Below, in pieces: positions 35,301-45,270 of a stretch of DNA of 64,000 nt (positions are counted from its first letter, which is position 1; each line of letters opens with the position of its first letter). The notes below the pieces were generated by a model, which was given only the letters and a program-made list of their open reading frames with translations, had not been told where the DNA came from and searched no databases. The position numbers and the translations under genes are program-made. The DNA comes from Phytophthora quininea (taxonomy: Eukaryota > Oomycota > Peronosporomycetes > Peronosporales > Peronosporaceae), in NCBI GenBank assembly GCA_011947345.1, contig JAAVTG010000670.1, positions 310,001 to 374,000 of the forward strand, in the 5' to 3' direction.

Positions 35301-36699
35301 GATGCTAACGCTTGTGCTGGTTGCCGCAGTGCCGCTGCTGTTGATAGGCGAAGCGCTTTTCGCTCGGAAGCAGGTGAAACTCATTGCAGGGTCCTCACTC
35401 GACGACGGAATCGAACCTGAGGACGCTGTGCAAGTGCACGCCAACGAGGCTCTGCGCAATCGCCAGGCGGTTATCATGCTTGGACTGGAACTGTCCTGGT
35501 GCTCAAGCTTCGAGACGCTACTGCAACGCCCTCTACGTAACATCAGACGCAGCACACAGTTCGACGCCATGTCCCGAGGCTTCTGTTCAGTCGTAATGGT
35601 CGCAACCTGCGCGTTGGCCTGCTGGCTTAGCGGGATGTTGGCGCGCTATGGCGACGCCACCTTTCGAGAGCTTGTGCAGTCGTTGCTGGTCGTACTGATC
35701 TCGTCTCTGTCTCTGGGCGTTCCAGTGGCCTGGCTGAGCAGCTTGGAGCAGGCGATGCAAGCTGGTTCGGCCATCTTCACACTGCGTGATGTCGCCAACG
35801 CTGCAACCGCAGCACACGGGTCGCCTTCCTGCCATTCTGCGTCAGAGGAAGAGCACGAGCCGATTCCGCCTCAAAGTCCTGCAATTCGCGGCAGCGTGAC
35901 GTTGCAGGACGTCCATTTCGCGTATCCAACACGCCCAAACTCGCTGGTCTTGGACGGACTCTCTCTGCATATCGACGCAGGACAAACGGTCGCTCTCTGT
36001 GGGCCTCCGGGGGCAGGAAAGTCCGCGGTCCTTGCACTCATCGATGGGTTCTACGACTTGTTGCCGTCCTGCCAGAACGGAGGTCGAATCCTCCTGGACG
36101 GCGTCGACACTCGAGCGCTCGACGTGGCTTGGATTCGGTCCCAGATCGGCTTTGTCGGATCAGAGCCGACCTTATTCTTCGGCACGATCGCAGAGAATAT
36201 CGCCTACGGCATGGCAGCACCGCCGTCGAGGGAAGCGATCATCGCTGCTGCCCAAGTGGCCCACGCCCACGCCTTTATCTCGCGACTTCCTGACGAATAC
36301 GACACTCGAGTCGGAGGCCAGCACCAGTTCTCAACAGGCCAGAGGCAACGCATTGCGCTGGCACGTGCAGTCTTGCAGGACTCGAGACTGCTGCTACTGG
36401 ACGAACCAACGCGGCTCTTAGGAGCCGAAAGTGAGAGGATCGTCGTCCAGCAAGCCTTGGACACCATTGTCGCTCAGCGCGTACGTAGGACGACGGTGAT
36501 AGCAGCCCACCCAGCCGAATCCGCCACCGTCCGCAACGCAGACACCATCTTTGTGATCGACGGCGGTCGCGTCGTGGATCAGGGCACGCATGGAGAACTG
36601 CTCCAGCTCCGCAACGGAATGTACGCGCGGCTTTTCCAGGACAGCACCTGGTCCTCCACGTCCTCTAGCACCAACACGACAGGCACAAACGCCTCGTAG
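32376..36699 (+). CDS. ABCB (MDR/P-gp-type) transporter with degenerate ATP sites
   Basis: Two TMD-NBD halves behind an N-terminal cytosolic extension of about 185 residues rich in Gly, Ser and acidic residues (ATG 32376, alternative 32430). Two one-base losses (about 32645 and 32890) separate the extension from the core frame; restoring them gives 1441 residues. NBD1 has Walker A GETGAGKST and Walker B LLLLDEV, but the signature is LSIQQ (34390-34404) instead of LSGGQ, the D-loop is absent, and the H-loop reads LFTKNARSS with no histidine. NBD2 has Walker A GPPGAGKSA, signature FSTGQ (36328-36342), Walker B LLLLDEP and a kept His in IAAHPAES. Such asymmetry is known from TAP and CFTR. Substrate unknown; located in a membrane with about 12 spans. 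Start of the extension is uncertain. Confidence 0.85.
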
Positions 36700-36752
36700 T
36701 CACAACGCAACTCAAGCTCAAACATCATTAATGCATGTCACCGCGTCGTGGT

Positions 36753-39700
36753 TCAAAGGATAAACGTCAACACCTTGGCGACTGCTTGGTGTTCGTTTGC
36801 TGCTCGAGCTGTGAACTCCGGACCAAGCTCATGGATAGCGAACTGAAACGGCGAGACCGCAGGATCCGCGCGCCACGCGATAGCAGGCCGCGACGTCCTC
36901 ATCTTCTCCGATCTGTGAGGCGTATCGTCAGATTAAGGGGAACAGATTGCTGGCCGACGAGTTCTACGTACGAGAGTGCAAGCGGATACAAGGACGACGC
37001 CAATTCCACGGGCGAGGCGTCTTCGAGAGCGTCCATCTCGTAGCAAAGTGTCGATCCCTGCGCAGATCAAACGAAAGGTGAATCAAATGACACCAAAGAT
37101 CATCCTACCAGGGCTTCGTACATTTGTACACTCGAGTAGGTCCCAGACGAGCACACTTCCGTTGGAGAACGATGCGTAGAAGACTGCAGGCCGAGACGAT
37201 GACCACGTTGCAGCACACACGCTCACCCCAAACGGAACTTCTTCCCACGAAGTGAGACACAGGGACACACCAGTGTGGAACAAACTACACCACAAACGAC
37301 GTGAGATTGGGGATGTAGCATCAGACACGGGACTGCAGACCGTACCAAATGCTTCCGTCTTCATAGCCCACAAGGAAATACTCGCACTCAAACGGATGAA
37401 AGTCGATGCTCACCACCCCTGCCGACGCGTCTGTAGTTTTAAGTCCTTGATCTCGCTGATACTGCATTCGAGATGAGGATTTCTCGAAGCGATTGCCTCG
37501 TAGAAGCTGTCCGGTTCGGGTCCCAACGATAAACCTAAAGAGATGTACCAGTCTGTTAGAACACTACAGCAAGATGAAGTCCATTTAGAGACGCACTGGT
37601 TGGGGTCTTGAGGGAAGTACTTCATCACGGCTGCAATGGGACCGACGTATGCCAACGACGTCGTCACTGGAGTTGGAGAAAGAGGAGTGATACTCGCCTT
37701 GGAGCCTCTTCGACGTGGTTGCTTCGCAATCGAAGGAGGGGTGAGATACTGCTGCTGGATGTCGATGCGAGTGTTCATGACCATCTTGACGCTGCCTCCG
37801 ATCGTCACGCACTTGTCCGTGACGAGAGCGTCGTCCCCAGACTCGAACTCAATGAGGCTCCAAATTATTAAGACGCCGCGATCGTCCATGGAGGCGAATT
37901 GGAATGTGCCTCCGCTACTTCTGTCCCTACCGATAGGCTCCAGCGCCACAATAGTCGAGGAATGCTGTTCCGCTGCCTTGTAGTTCGTTCCACAAGTCGA
38001 ATACGAAGGAGTTGTCACTGCCAGGCCGTCGATCAGAGGCTTTGTAGATTGGATCATCGACTGCGGGCGAAGGTCCCAAACGTGAATGCTGCCGTCCTCC
38101 GTCCCGATAATCACAAACAGGTCTCGAGATGGACTGAGGCAGGCCGTGGAGGCAACACCTTCGCTCTTTAACAAATGCAATGGACGGCTCGGTAGATTTA
38201 CATCCCAGACGCAGGCGATTGTCTTGTCTTGGTAGCGTTGTGACTTCTCTCCTTGGCTCCCTTGGACAGCGCCGTAGCAGCTTAGAAGCGTGCTCGACAC
38301 CGCCGGAGAGAAGCGAAGCGCCACCAATTCGCGACCTTGAAGAATTTTCTCCAAAGAGCCGAGCGACTCCACGTCCTTGGTCGGAAAGATCAACTTCTTG
38401 TCCAGCTTGGAGTTCTGTGAGAGCTGGTAGCGTCTCTTTGCTTTGTCTGGATCCTCTGCGTCTTTACCTGCGACTTCTTCCTGGGTCTCTGCTTCAGCTG
38501 CCATCACATTTTCTACCGCAAGAATCTCACAGACGTACGCTGCATGCTCCAAGAATTTAAAGAAGCGAGACGAGGACGACGAAGCGAATCCGTCCTCGTC
38601 GTTGTTGTCTCTCGATAGCGCGTCGCCTGAGTCTGCGTCCACCCCAATGTCGTCTGGGAAATGCATCCCCTTGTCGTGAGACTGAGGAGCTTTCGTCTGC
38701 GTGCCGAGCGATCTCGCTCCGTCGCTCGTTTGCACGAACGCCTGCTTGATGAGGCCCCTCCTCAGTCGGTGCATGGTCTTGTCTTGCTCAGTCACGGGGT
38801 TCTGCTGGAACAAGGTGAACTTCTCCACTTCAAACTTGCGGCGCTCGAGAATCTCTTTGGTGCGTTTGGCTCGAGGATCCAGTGACTGCTTCAGCCCCGC
38901 AATCGAGGAAGCGATCGATGATGTTGCTCTGGAAGTGGTTATTTGATCCTCCCTCGACTGGTCGATCTGCTTTCTTGAGCCGAGGACGACGAAGGTGGAG
39001 GCCGAGAGGACGCAGCTTGGAGGCCTTTCGTCTCCGCTTGCATGGCCTGCTGGATTCTCTTGAGCTCTGCTTCATCTGCAGCTGCATTCGAGTCAATGCC
39101 CCTCTTCTTGGAGCTTGCCTTAGCCCCCACTGCAGGGAGAGGAGTCGACTTTGGCTGACTCACTTCCTCTTCTTCGAACTCGTCGTCGTAGTTTTCAAAC
39201 TCGTCCTCGTATTCGTCTTCTGCTTCTTCTTGACACTCTTCAGCATTAGCGTTCAACGCCTGAAGCTGCTGCTTCTGGCGAGCTTCTCGCTGTCTCTGCT
39301 CTTCAAGTCGTTGAGCTTCTTCCAACGCTTGTTTGGCCAGCTCTTCCCGACGTTTGGCGTCCTCGGCTTCTTTCGCTCGTTGCCGTTTTGCTTCCCGTCG
39401 CGCTTGTTTCTCACGCTCGGCGTCTTCTTTCTGCTTGGCAGCTGCAGTGGAATCCACAGCAGCTGGACTTGGATCGGAACCTGACGGTCTTGCAGGACCT
39501 GGAGGTGTCGACTCTCTTGGGCTTGGCGGGCCGTTGGCTTCACCGCGTGAAGTCGCAGACGTTCTCTTCTTGGACGATTTACGTTTGGTCTCCGCATTTG
39601 CAGCTTCCGGTTTCGGCTCTGCGAGAGGAATTCGAGGCACTTGGGGACTGCACTGGTAGGAGGCGCAGAAGACGCCAACGGAATGTCCACTGGAGCTTGA

Positions 39701-39792
39701 GGAGCTGCGGCAGCTTGAGATCGACTGGAACTCTTCTTGCTCGACTTCCTGGCCGGTGCAGCGTCACCCGACGGGCCCTTGGGCTCCGACAT
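36753..39792 (-). CDS. DYNC2I1: Dynein-2 intermediate chain 1 (WDR60) homologue
   Basis: Part of the motor that drives retrograde intraflagellar transport, expected in the zoospore flagella. From ATG 39792 (MSEPKGPSGDAAPARKSSKK) comes a long basic/acidic coiled region (REAKRQRAKEAEDAKRREEL) and the WDR60-typical YEDEFENYDDEFEEEEV. Then FTLFQQNPVTEQDKTMHRLR, SLGTQTKAPQ, and WD repeats (VALRFSPAVSSTLL, GTEDGSIHVWDLRPQ, SMDDRGVLIIWSL). Introns at 37596-37535 (62 nt), 37345-37285 (61 nt) and 37108-37058 (51 nt) connect FIVGTRTGQLLRGNRF, VVSIDFHPFECEYFLVGYED and HTGVSLCLTSWEEVPFGVSV. The frame breaks near 39640 and 38947 are one-base losses. The last 110 codons (37057-36753, ending HQAVAKVLTFIL) are less certain, with two further frame changes. 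Confidence 0.85.
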
Positions 39793-39907
39793 TGTTGAGA
39801 TCTTCCGACGTGATCCGTCGGTTCAAATGTCAACGGACACGTCTGACAGTCATAGTAGACACATGCATTTCCCCTTACAGCTCGCTAGCTCAGAATGTCC
39901 GCCATCG

Positions 39908-41375
39908 CTATGGTACGCGTGCTGTTCCCACCTTTGGCTTAGGCCAAACAGATTCTGGGAGGTCTGTGTAAATGGAAGTTTCGCCTTGACAAGCTACACC
40001 GTCGGGGGAGAGTAGTGCCTGTGCCATCACGAACGATAGGTCCTCACTGTTGGGGAGGAGAGCTGCCATCGCGTCGACGAAATCCATTCGCTCTGCGATG
40101 TGGGCGATGCGCCCGCAGTCGTCTCGACCTGGAACGAAATTTGCGACGAGACTCGCAGTAGACTCCCCGCCAGCACTTCGACCAACTCGCGGTGCGGTAA
40201 CACATGCGGAAATACTGTCTTGAGAGTGGACAGCTTGATCCGAAGCATGTACTCGGCATTCGAATGGACGACACACGTGTCTCCTTGGTCGCTTCTTTCT
40301 ACGGGTAGCAGGTTTGTTTGGTGGAATCCAAGCACGTCGAAGCACTCGCTCAGTACTCGCCACCTCTGCTGCATGTAGTTGCTTGTCTCCATTCCGGTAC
40401 GAAAGTTTGGGATATGAATTGGTCCTTTTGGTTCATTGGCTGCGGGTATCCTTTTTCAAAGACGAGATAGTAGTTGTCCACGACTTGCAGAAGCAGTTCG
40501 TCCGAGAGGAAGTGGCTGTCGACCAGCTCGTCGCCCTTGTCCTCCAAGAACGTCGCGACCGTTTCTGGGGCTTCGTCAAGGATGCCGAACATGCAGTTGT
40601 CGGCGATCAGCGCCTTGCCCAGCAGCCTCTCCAACTTCTCTGGGTCCTTGACAATCCCCGCGAAGGCCTCAACAAAGTCCACTTCGAATTCGTACTTGCA
40701 GCACTTTCCTGCTGCGTTAAAGTGGAAGGTGATGCCAATGGGAGGCTCCACTTCCTGCCCCACCAGCTGCGCCACGAGCACCTCGTCCCCAATGACGTGC
40801 GGGAAGATCATCTCGATGGTTTTACGCAGCACCTGGAACCGCAGACGACCCTGCGTCTTGACGATCACCGAGTCTTCGGCCACGACGATCTCGTGCGCGA
40901 CCATCGTCGTGTGGATGAACTTGATGAAGGTCGAGTAGAGCACAATCTGGTCGGCCATGAGGTCGGGCCCCTTTAGGCCGTTGTCGATGTCAATCTCTGG
41001 GTCCATGACGCTGTGCAGGAAGGCCCGTTGGTCCTGATCTTGTAGCAGTCGCTTGCGGCCACTTTCGTGAAGGGTCCAACCGGTTCGGAACACATCAAAG
41101 TACGTCTGGACCACGTGAAAGAGCGATCCCTCGGGCGAGTGGCGACGCAGTGCCGTCCTGGTACTTAATAAGTCTCGTAGCGTAGTTAAGTCCTGCACCT
41201 GCTGCTTGAGACCTTGCACGTCCAGCGTCAGGTTAAAGTCCACGGATCGCTCCTTGAGTACGGACTGGAAGGGTCCCCATCCACGTTTCTTCTTTGTCGG
41301 TGCTTTCTTCTTGGCCTTGGCAGGCTTGGACTTCGACGGCGACTGCATCAGTGCCAAGAAGGACTCGGAGCTCAT
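39908..41375 (-). CDS. Hypothetical protein with internal domain duplication
   Basis: ATG 41375 (MSSESFLALMQSPSKSKPAK) starts a lysine-rich head (KKKAPTKKKRGWGPFQ), then a short helix (LKQQVQDLTTLRDLLSTRTA). Two copies of one alpha/beta domain follow. Copy 1 has VVQTYFDVFRTGW and LRFQVLRKTIEMIFPHVIGD; copy 2 has VVDNYYLVFEKGYPQPM and LRIKLSTLKTVFPHVLPHRE. The head plus FxxVF/SnoaL-like fold is a layout seen in oomycete bZIP-like families; function unknown. The frame breaks near 40405 and 40110; adding two bases gives 489 residues ending at 39908. A CCAAT box (gaccaatca on the minus strand) lies about 100 bases upstream of the start. An upstream in-frame ATG at 41453 is less likely. Confidence 0.7.
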
Positions 41376-41501
41376 ATTGGTCCTGTCGATTCGGGAATAG
41401 AACGACGTCCAGATGACGGAGACGCATAAATATTGGCATTGTGTGAAACGCACGATGCAACTACGCTTTGATTGGTCAAAATATGGATTATGAGCCGGTC
41501 G

Positions 41502-42183
41502 CTACTCTCGTCCATCATGCTTTCCGTCGAAGCGCAGGTGAACGAGAATACTGGTCACAGAGCTCTGACGGCCGAATTCAGTGTACACTTTGCCAATGGC
41601 CACATCGCTAGTGAAACCCGCGCGCACCAGGTAGATGACGACGTCCCAGAATGCTTTTCTCCTCGAGTACGCGAACTTGTTGGCTCCACGCCTAGCTGGA
41701 GTGAAATCTGTTGCTTCCTTTGCCCCGTTGAGTCCAAATTCAAACTCGTGCCATAGCTCGTAGAGCTCTTTTGGTCGCTTCGAAAGAGCAGCGATACTTG
41801 GACGATTTTCACCTTGCTTGTTCACTTGTCTGAGCCGGGCGAGCTACAGGTTGAATAGCAAGTCGACGCAGGACGGACAGCAGCTTCTGGTGCTCGCGAA
41901 GCATTTCGTTCCGAAATCGCAGCGTCTCATTCATAACGTTTGACACTTGACGCTGGAGACTAAAATATTGTGAGTGAAGCGCTGCAAATTGTTTGTGTGA
42001 GCTGGCCACGCTCGTACCGCGGTGAGTGAAGTCGGTTGGTGGTACTTCAGCGTCATTTTGGCGATTGTCATCTCGGAGTTCGATGAGTTCAAGCTGAGCT
42101 CCGTCACCGGCGACGTGAATTGGCACATGAAGCACCGGATTGGTAGTGTGGTGTAGTAAATCCTCCGTTCTGGCATATGCCAT
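41502..42183 (-). pseudogene. Crypton C-terminal part: coiled coil and GCR1_C-like domain
   Basis: Two frames joined by one base change near 41820. The first (from 42183) has HSQYFSLQRQVSNVMNETLR and similar coiled-coil sequence. The second reads KRPKELYELWHEFEFGLNGA, FTPARRGANKFAYSRRKAFW and a final helix. The W-x-E/F-G-x-NG plus YSRRK pattern is that of the GCR1_C DNA-binding domain found at the end of Crypton proteins and in fungal Gcr1. No start codon function is implied; it is the tail of the interrupted transposase. Confidence 0.7.
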
Positions 42184-42192
42184 GGCTCATGC

Positions 42193-43040
42193 TGTCAGCC
42201 ACTAAGTCAGCGAACTGTGTGTGGTACACAGTTGGCGAGTGCGACTTAAGAAGACTCAGCGAGTCGATCTTATCCGACTCAGCGAAGTCCAGTCGAGTAT
42301 GGCCGGACTTGGCGAGGGACCGACTTCGACTTGGCGAAGGGTCGACGTCGACTTGGCGATAGACTTGACTTCGACTTGGCGAGAGACTTGATCTCGACTT
42401 GGCGAGCCCAAGGTCTTTGGCCACGAAGGGTCGCAGGGTGCGAAGAGCCGTTGTGGCAGAGGTCACCGCGAGCAATGAAGGAGTAGTAACGGACCATTTC
42501 ATTGCAAATTTGTATAAAAGGATAGAAAACGGAATCCCCTTAGAGTTTCCACAGAAGACTACGATATAACTAACAGAGCAGAATTTTCCAAGTCCTAGAC
42601 AAGTGCACACTCTTCCGGTAAGTTCCTGCACAGGCTGGATGTCTGCCGTCGTTCCCCGAGAGGCATAGCTTGTAGGGAAGCGACTGGTAGCGCCAAGAGT
42701 TAAGGTCGACCCGGGAAGGGCATTTCTCGCTACCAGCGAAGACAAATCTTGCCAACTTGGCGGGTCGACGGGTCTCTAACCCAGAACGTCGTTAATCTTC
42801 TAGTCGGGCGTACGCTGCGCTCGGTGACCTGTAAAAGCGCTCGCGCGCCGACATCCATCCTTTGGTGTGAGGTCACAGGGTTGAGGAACGGAGGCTGCTA
42901 AGCTCAGGCAGGCCTCTGGAGAGATGGTAGCTGGCGACTGCGGAGCAATTCCACCGCTGTCCCGGAAGGGTCGAATCGCGAAGGGACAACCCTAGCGCAG
43001 GCCACAAAGAGTCGCCGACCTTAGACTCGGTGAATTTGTT
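42193..43040. mobile_element. LTR-like insertion inside the Crypton
   Basis: Non-coding block between the two halves of the Crypton gene. It begins with TG (TGTCAGCCACTAAGTCAGCG at 42193), contains a tandem repeat (42307-42406), a TATA box (TATAAAAG at 42513-42520) just downstream of an Initiator-like TCATTGCAAATTTG, and blocks of inverted similarity (ctggtagcgccaag / gctaccagcgaagac near 42690-42745). These features suggest a solo LTR. The right end is approximate and I found no convincing target-site duplication, so the class is inferred. Confidence 0.4.
42307..42406. repeat. Minisatellite, five units of 22-23 bp
   Basis: ACTTGGCGA recurs at 42307, 42329, 42351, 42374 and 42397 (periods 22, 22, 23, 23), with the spacer resembling GGGTCGACTTCG. 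An isolated sixth core ACTTGGCGGG is at 42755-42764. The array lies inside the LTR-like insertion, upstream of its TATA box. Confidence 0.75.
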
Positions 43041-43059
43041 GTGTGTAGCCAAACTTGAC

Positions 43060-43981
43060 GATTTTGTGTGTTCTCCAACACCACAGTAGCCACATTGCCA
43101 CCAGCATTGAGATACGCACGGACAATGCGCTCCTTCAACTCTTTGGGACCAAATCGTACTCAAAGCCCCCGTCTGCAGCGAGCGCCGCCCACAGCAGCGG
43201 CAGAGCTAGCACCCTTGCTACTCCATCGCCCATCTTTTGCTTGATACTGCTGGCGATCTGGTCCACCAAGAGCGCATCCGTGACGCACCCCACTCCTTTC
43301 TCTAGTACGTAGATGCATGATCCAAGTGGTCCAGCTAACGTGGCAGCAGCAACTGCGTCCGGATATGGCTGCGTATTATCGATGTACACATCGACTATAC
43401 TCTTACGAGTACGCTATCTACCGCGGCGGTTTGTGTAGTCCTTCGGCAACCCGCTGCGGCTGCCATACGTTGCTGCGCCTTTGCGTAGGCTGTGGGTGCC
43501 CAAATTTCCCGGCTCCAGCTTGTGAAATTCATGACTGTCGAAAACGTCTTGAAGAAAACGACATTGCCACTCGATCACCGCCCAGCGCGTTGCCAAATAA
43601 GAATTCCGAACTGCTCTCTTGTACTGTGGTCTCTAAGTGAACTGCGGCACGAGGGTCCAAAGTACCAAGTAGAATTTGCTCTGGAGCGTCCCGTTCTTCC
43701 GAAACATTTTTCGACCAACAAACCTGGCAAACAAGAGTGCCTGGGTGCTGCACGCTTGGCGCAAAACTGTTGAGCTTTAATTTCATCAGGTCGTCGATCC
43801 TGTTCATAAGGTGCCACTGGAGAGTGAACACACCACTCACCAAGTACCTGAGCGGACCCTTTGCGGTAGATGAGCGCACAAGTTCTAGGAGATTGAGAAA
43901 TTCCTCGTGCTCAATTGGTCGTCTGGCCGCAGATTGAACACCTTCACGTCTGACTTCAAAGCGCTTGACTGGTTTGATCAC
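43060..43981 (-). pseudogene. Crypton tyrosine recombinase domain, broken
   Basis: Visible catalytic landmarks of a tyrosine recombinase: the first Arg in HLMNRIDDLMKLKLNSF, the HxxR box in LGTHSLRKGAATYGSRSGL, and a Tyr in VDVYIDNTQPYPDAVAAATL. The frame changes near 43570, and TAG at 43416-43414 sits where Trp is expected after TNRRGR; the frame continues beyond it. The last readable segment is LKERIVRAYLNAGGNVATVV. The break, stop and interruption together make it inactive. Confidence 0.75.
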
Positions 43982-44344
43982 CTTGCGTTTCTAAGCAACA
44001 GACCTCACTCTTTGTGCTATCATTGTTGCAGTCGGAACTCCTGCAGTTGTCAACGTGTCTGTTCTTGATGTGGTTGATACCACGCAGCCAGCCAGTCGGA
44101 TCCTCGATTCCTCCGAAAAACAACCTCGGTTGCAAATGGCCGGCTACGCTGTCGTTTCGGGAAAAGAACGACGTCTTGTAGATTCCCGCCGGTCTACTTT
44201 TCGTCTTGGTCTTTGAATGGGATTCGTTATGGGAGGGAGTGTAGATTTAGAAGTTAGCGTTTTGTAAATACTAATCAATCCACTCTAGTTCTAACTTGAC
44301 CAACGATAAAAAATCCGATTTCATAACCAGAAATTCTTTAAGTC

Positions 44345-44649
44345 ATGACAAGAAGAAGCAGAAGAACGTCGACGCCCCGTACGCCGTGCCGGGCCAGCCC
44401 ATGGCCGTGGACGCCTACGGACGCCCCATCGTGAACGCTGTGCCCTCCGTAGTGCCGCCGCCGCAGGTCCACACGCGCGTGGTGCCCAACAACGCCAACA
44501 TCCAGCGCGACGCCCAGGGCAACGCACTCTGCCGCCGCTGCCAGGCGCCCTACCCTCTCCCCGCAGGCTGCACGAGCTGGCGCTGCCGCGGCTGCGGAGA
44601 ACTCAACAACGCCAGCATCTACGGCAACGAGTGGTGCGCCATCCAGTAA
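44345..44649 (+). CDS. Small zinc-ribbon protein
   Basis: The open frame reads DKKKQKNVDAPYAVPGQPMA...ALCRRCQAPYPLPAGCTSWR...CRGCGELNNASIYGNEWCAI. Two CxxC pairs about 20 residues apart (CRRC, CRGC) form a zinc ribbon. The central part is Pro/Val-rich. The in-frame region upstream has no ATG; an ATG at 44345 enters the frame if one base is missing right after it, which gives about 101 residues. Otherwise Met at 44401 would start an 82-residue protein. No function assigned. Confidence 0.55.
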
Positions 44650-44717
44650 AAAGAATTGATTAACAATACATGTACTTCAGCTAAGCTGCGAATTCTTCTA
44701 CTGCTGCCCGTTGCTTT

Positions 44718-45061
44718 CTACACGTATCCCTGAAAGCACCATTGCAGCTCAATAAAGTCGAAGGAGTCGAGTCGATTGACGTGCACAGGAATGACTAGCA
44801 CTGCGTCGTGTAGTTTTAACCGTGGTGCCACTACACCATTTCATGTTGCTTGCATTTGCCTTCCTCGAAAGGAAACTTCTTCGTAGGTAGGGATAAAAGA
44901 AATTGTGTCTTGACGCCGTCCATCTCGTTCTCGCGAACCACTGCCGAATGAGCGTGCACAAAGATCTTCATTCCTCCAACAACCAAATTGGTGCCTGTCC
45001 AACTTGCCGTTTTGACCGAGTTTTCCACGCAAAGCGTCCGCCACACCCGAGCCACGCTCAT
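44718..45061 (-). CDS. Small hypothetical protein (one frame break)
   Basis: ATG 45061 reads MSVARVWRTLCVENSVKTAS, WTGTNLVVGGMKIFVHAHSA and LLSLPTKKFPFEEGKCKQHE. At about 44831 the frame moves on by one lost base to APRLKLHDAVLVIPVHVNRL and FDFIELQWCFQGYV, with a stop at 44718. Restored length is about 114 residues of alternating beta-like segments. Not recognised. Confidence 0.4.
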
Positions 45062-45270
45062 TGTCTCTTCTTGGCCGCATTAGAACTGCTTTTCCGGTGC
45101 TAGTGTTGGAGCAACTCCTTTGTGATCAATGCGAAGACAACATGTAAAGACATCGAGTGGCTTTCAACGTGAAATTCTCGCAAACACATGACTAGAGTTG
45201 CGACGTAGTCACTACAGCGTCTCCATCTCACAAACTCGGGCTGCCTCCACTGCAAAAATCTAATCGGCAT
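45062..45270. other. Intergenic region
   Basis: About 210 bp between the small hypothetical gene and the 3' end of the E2 gene. Nothing identified. Confidence 0.45.

Larger units (their letters stand above)
41502..44210 (-). mobile_element. Decayed Crypton (tyrosine recombinase) transposon, interrupted
   Basis: On the minus strand, three parts of a Crypton protein lie in order. First, an N-terminal segment (about 44210-43985; SVAGHLQPRLFFGGIEDPTG). Second, the tyrosine recombinase domain (43981-43060). Third, a coiled-coil plus GCR1_C-like DNA-binding C-terminus (42183-41502). Known Cryptons encode exactly this YR then GCR1_C order. The second and third parts are separated by about 0.85 kb of LTR-like sequence. 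The copy contains an in-frame TAG and at least two frame changes, so it is inactive. Element ends were not located; Cryptons lack inverted repeats. Confidence 0.75.
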
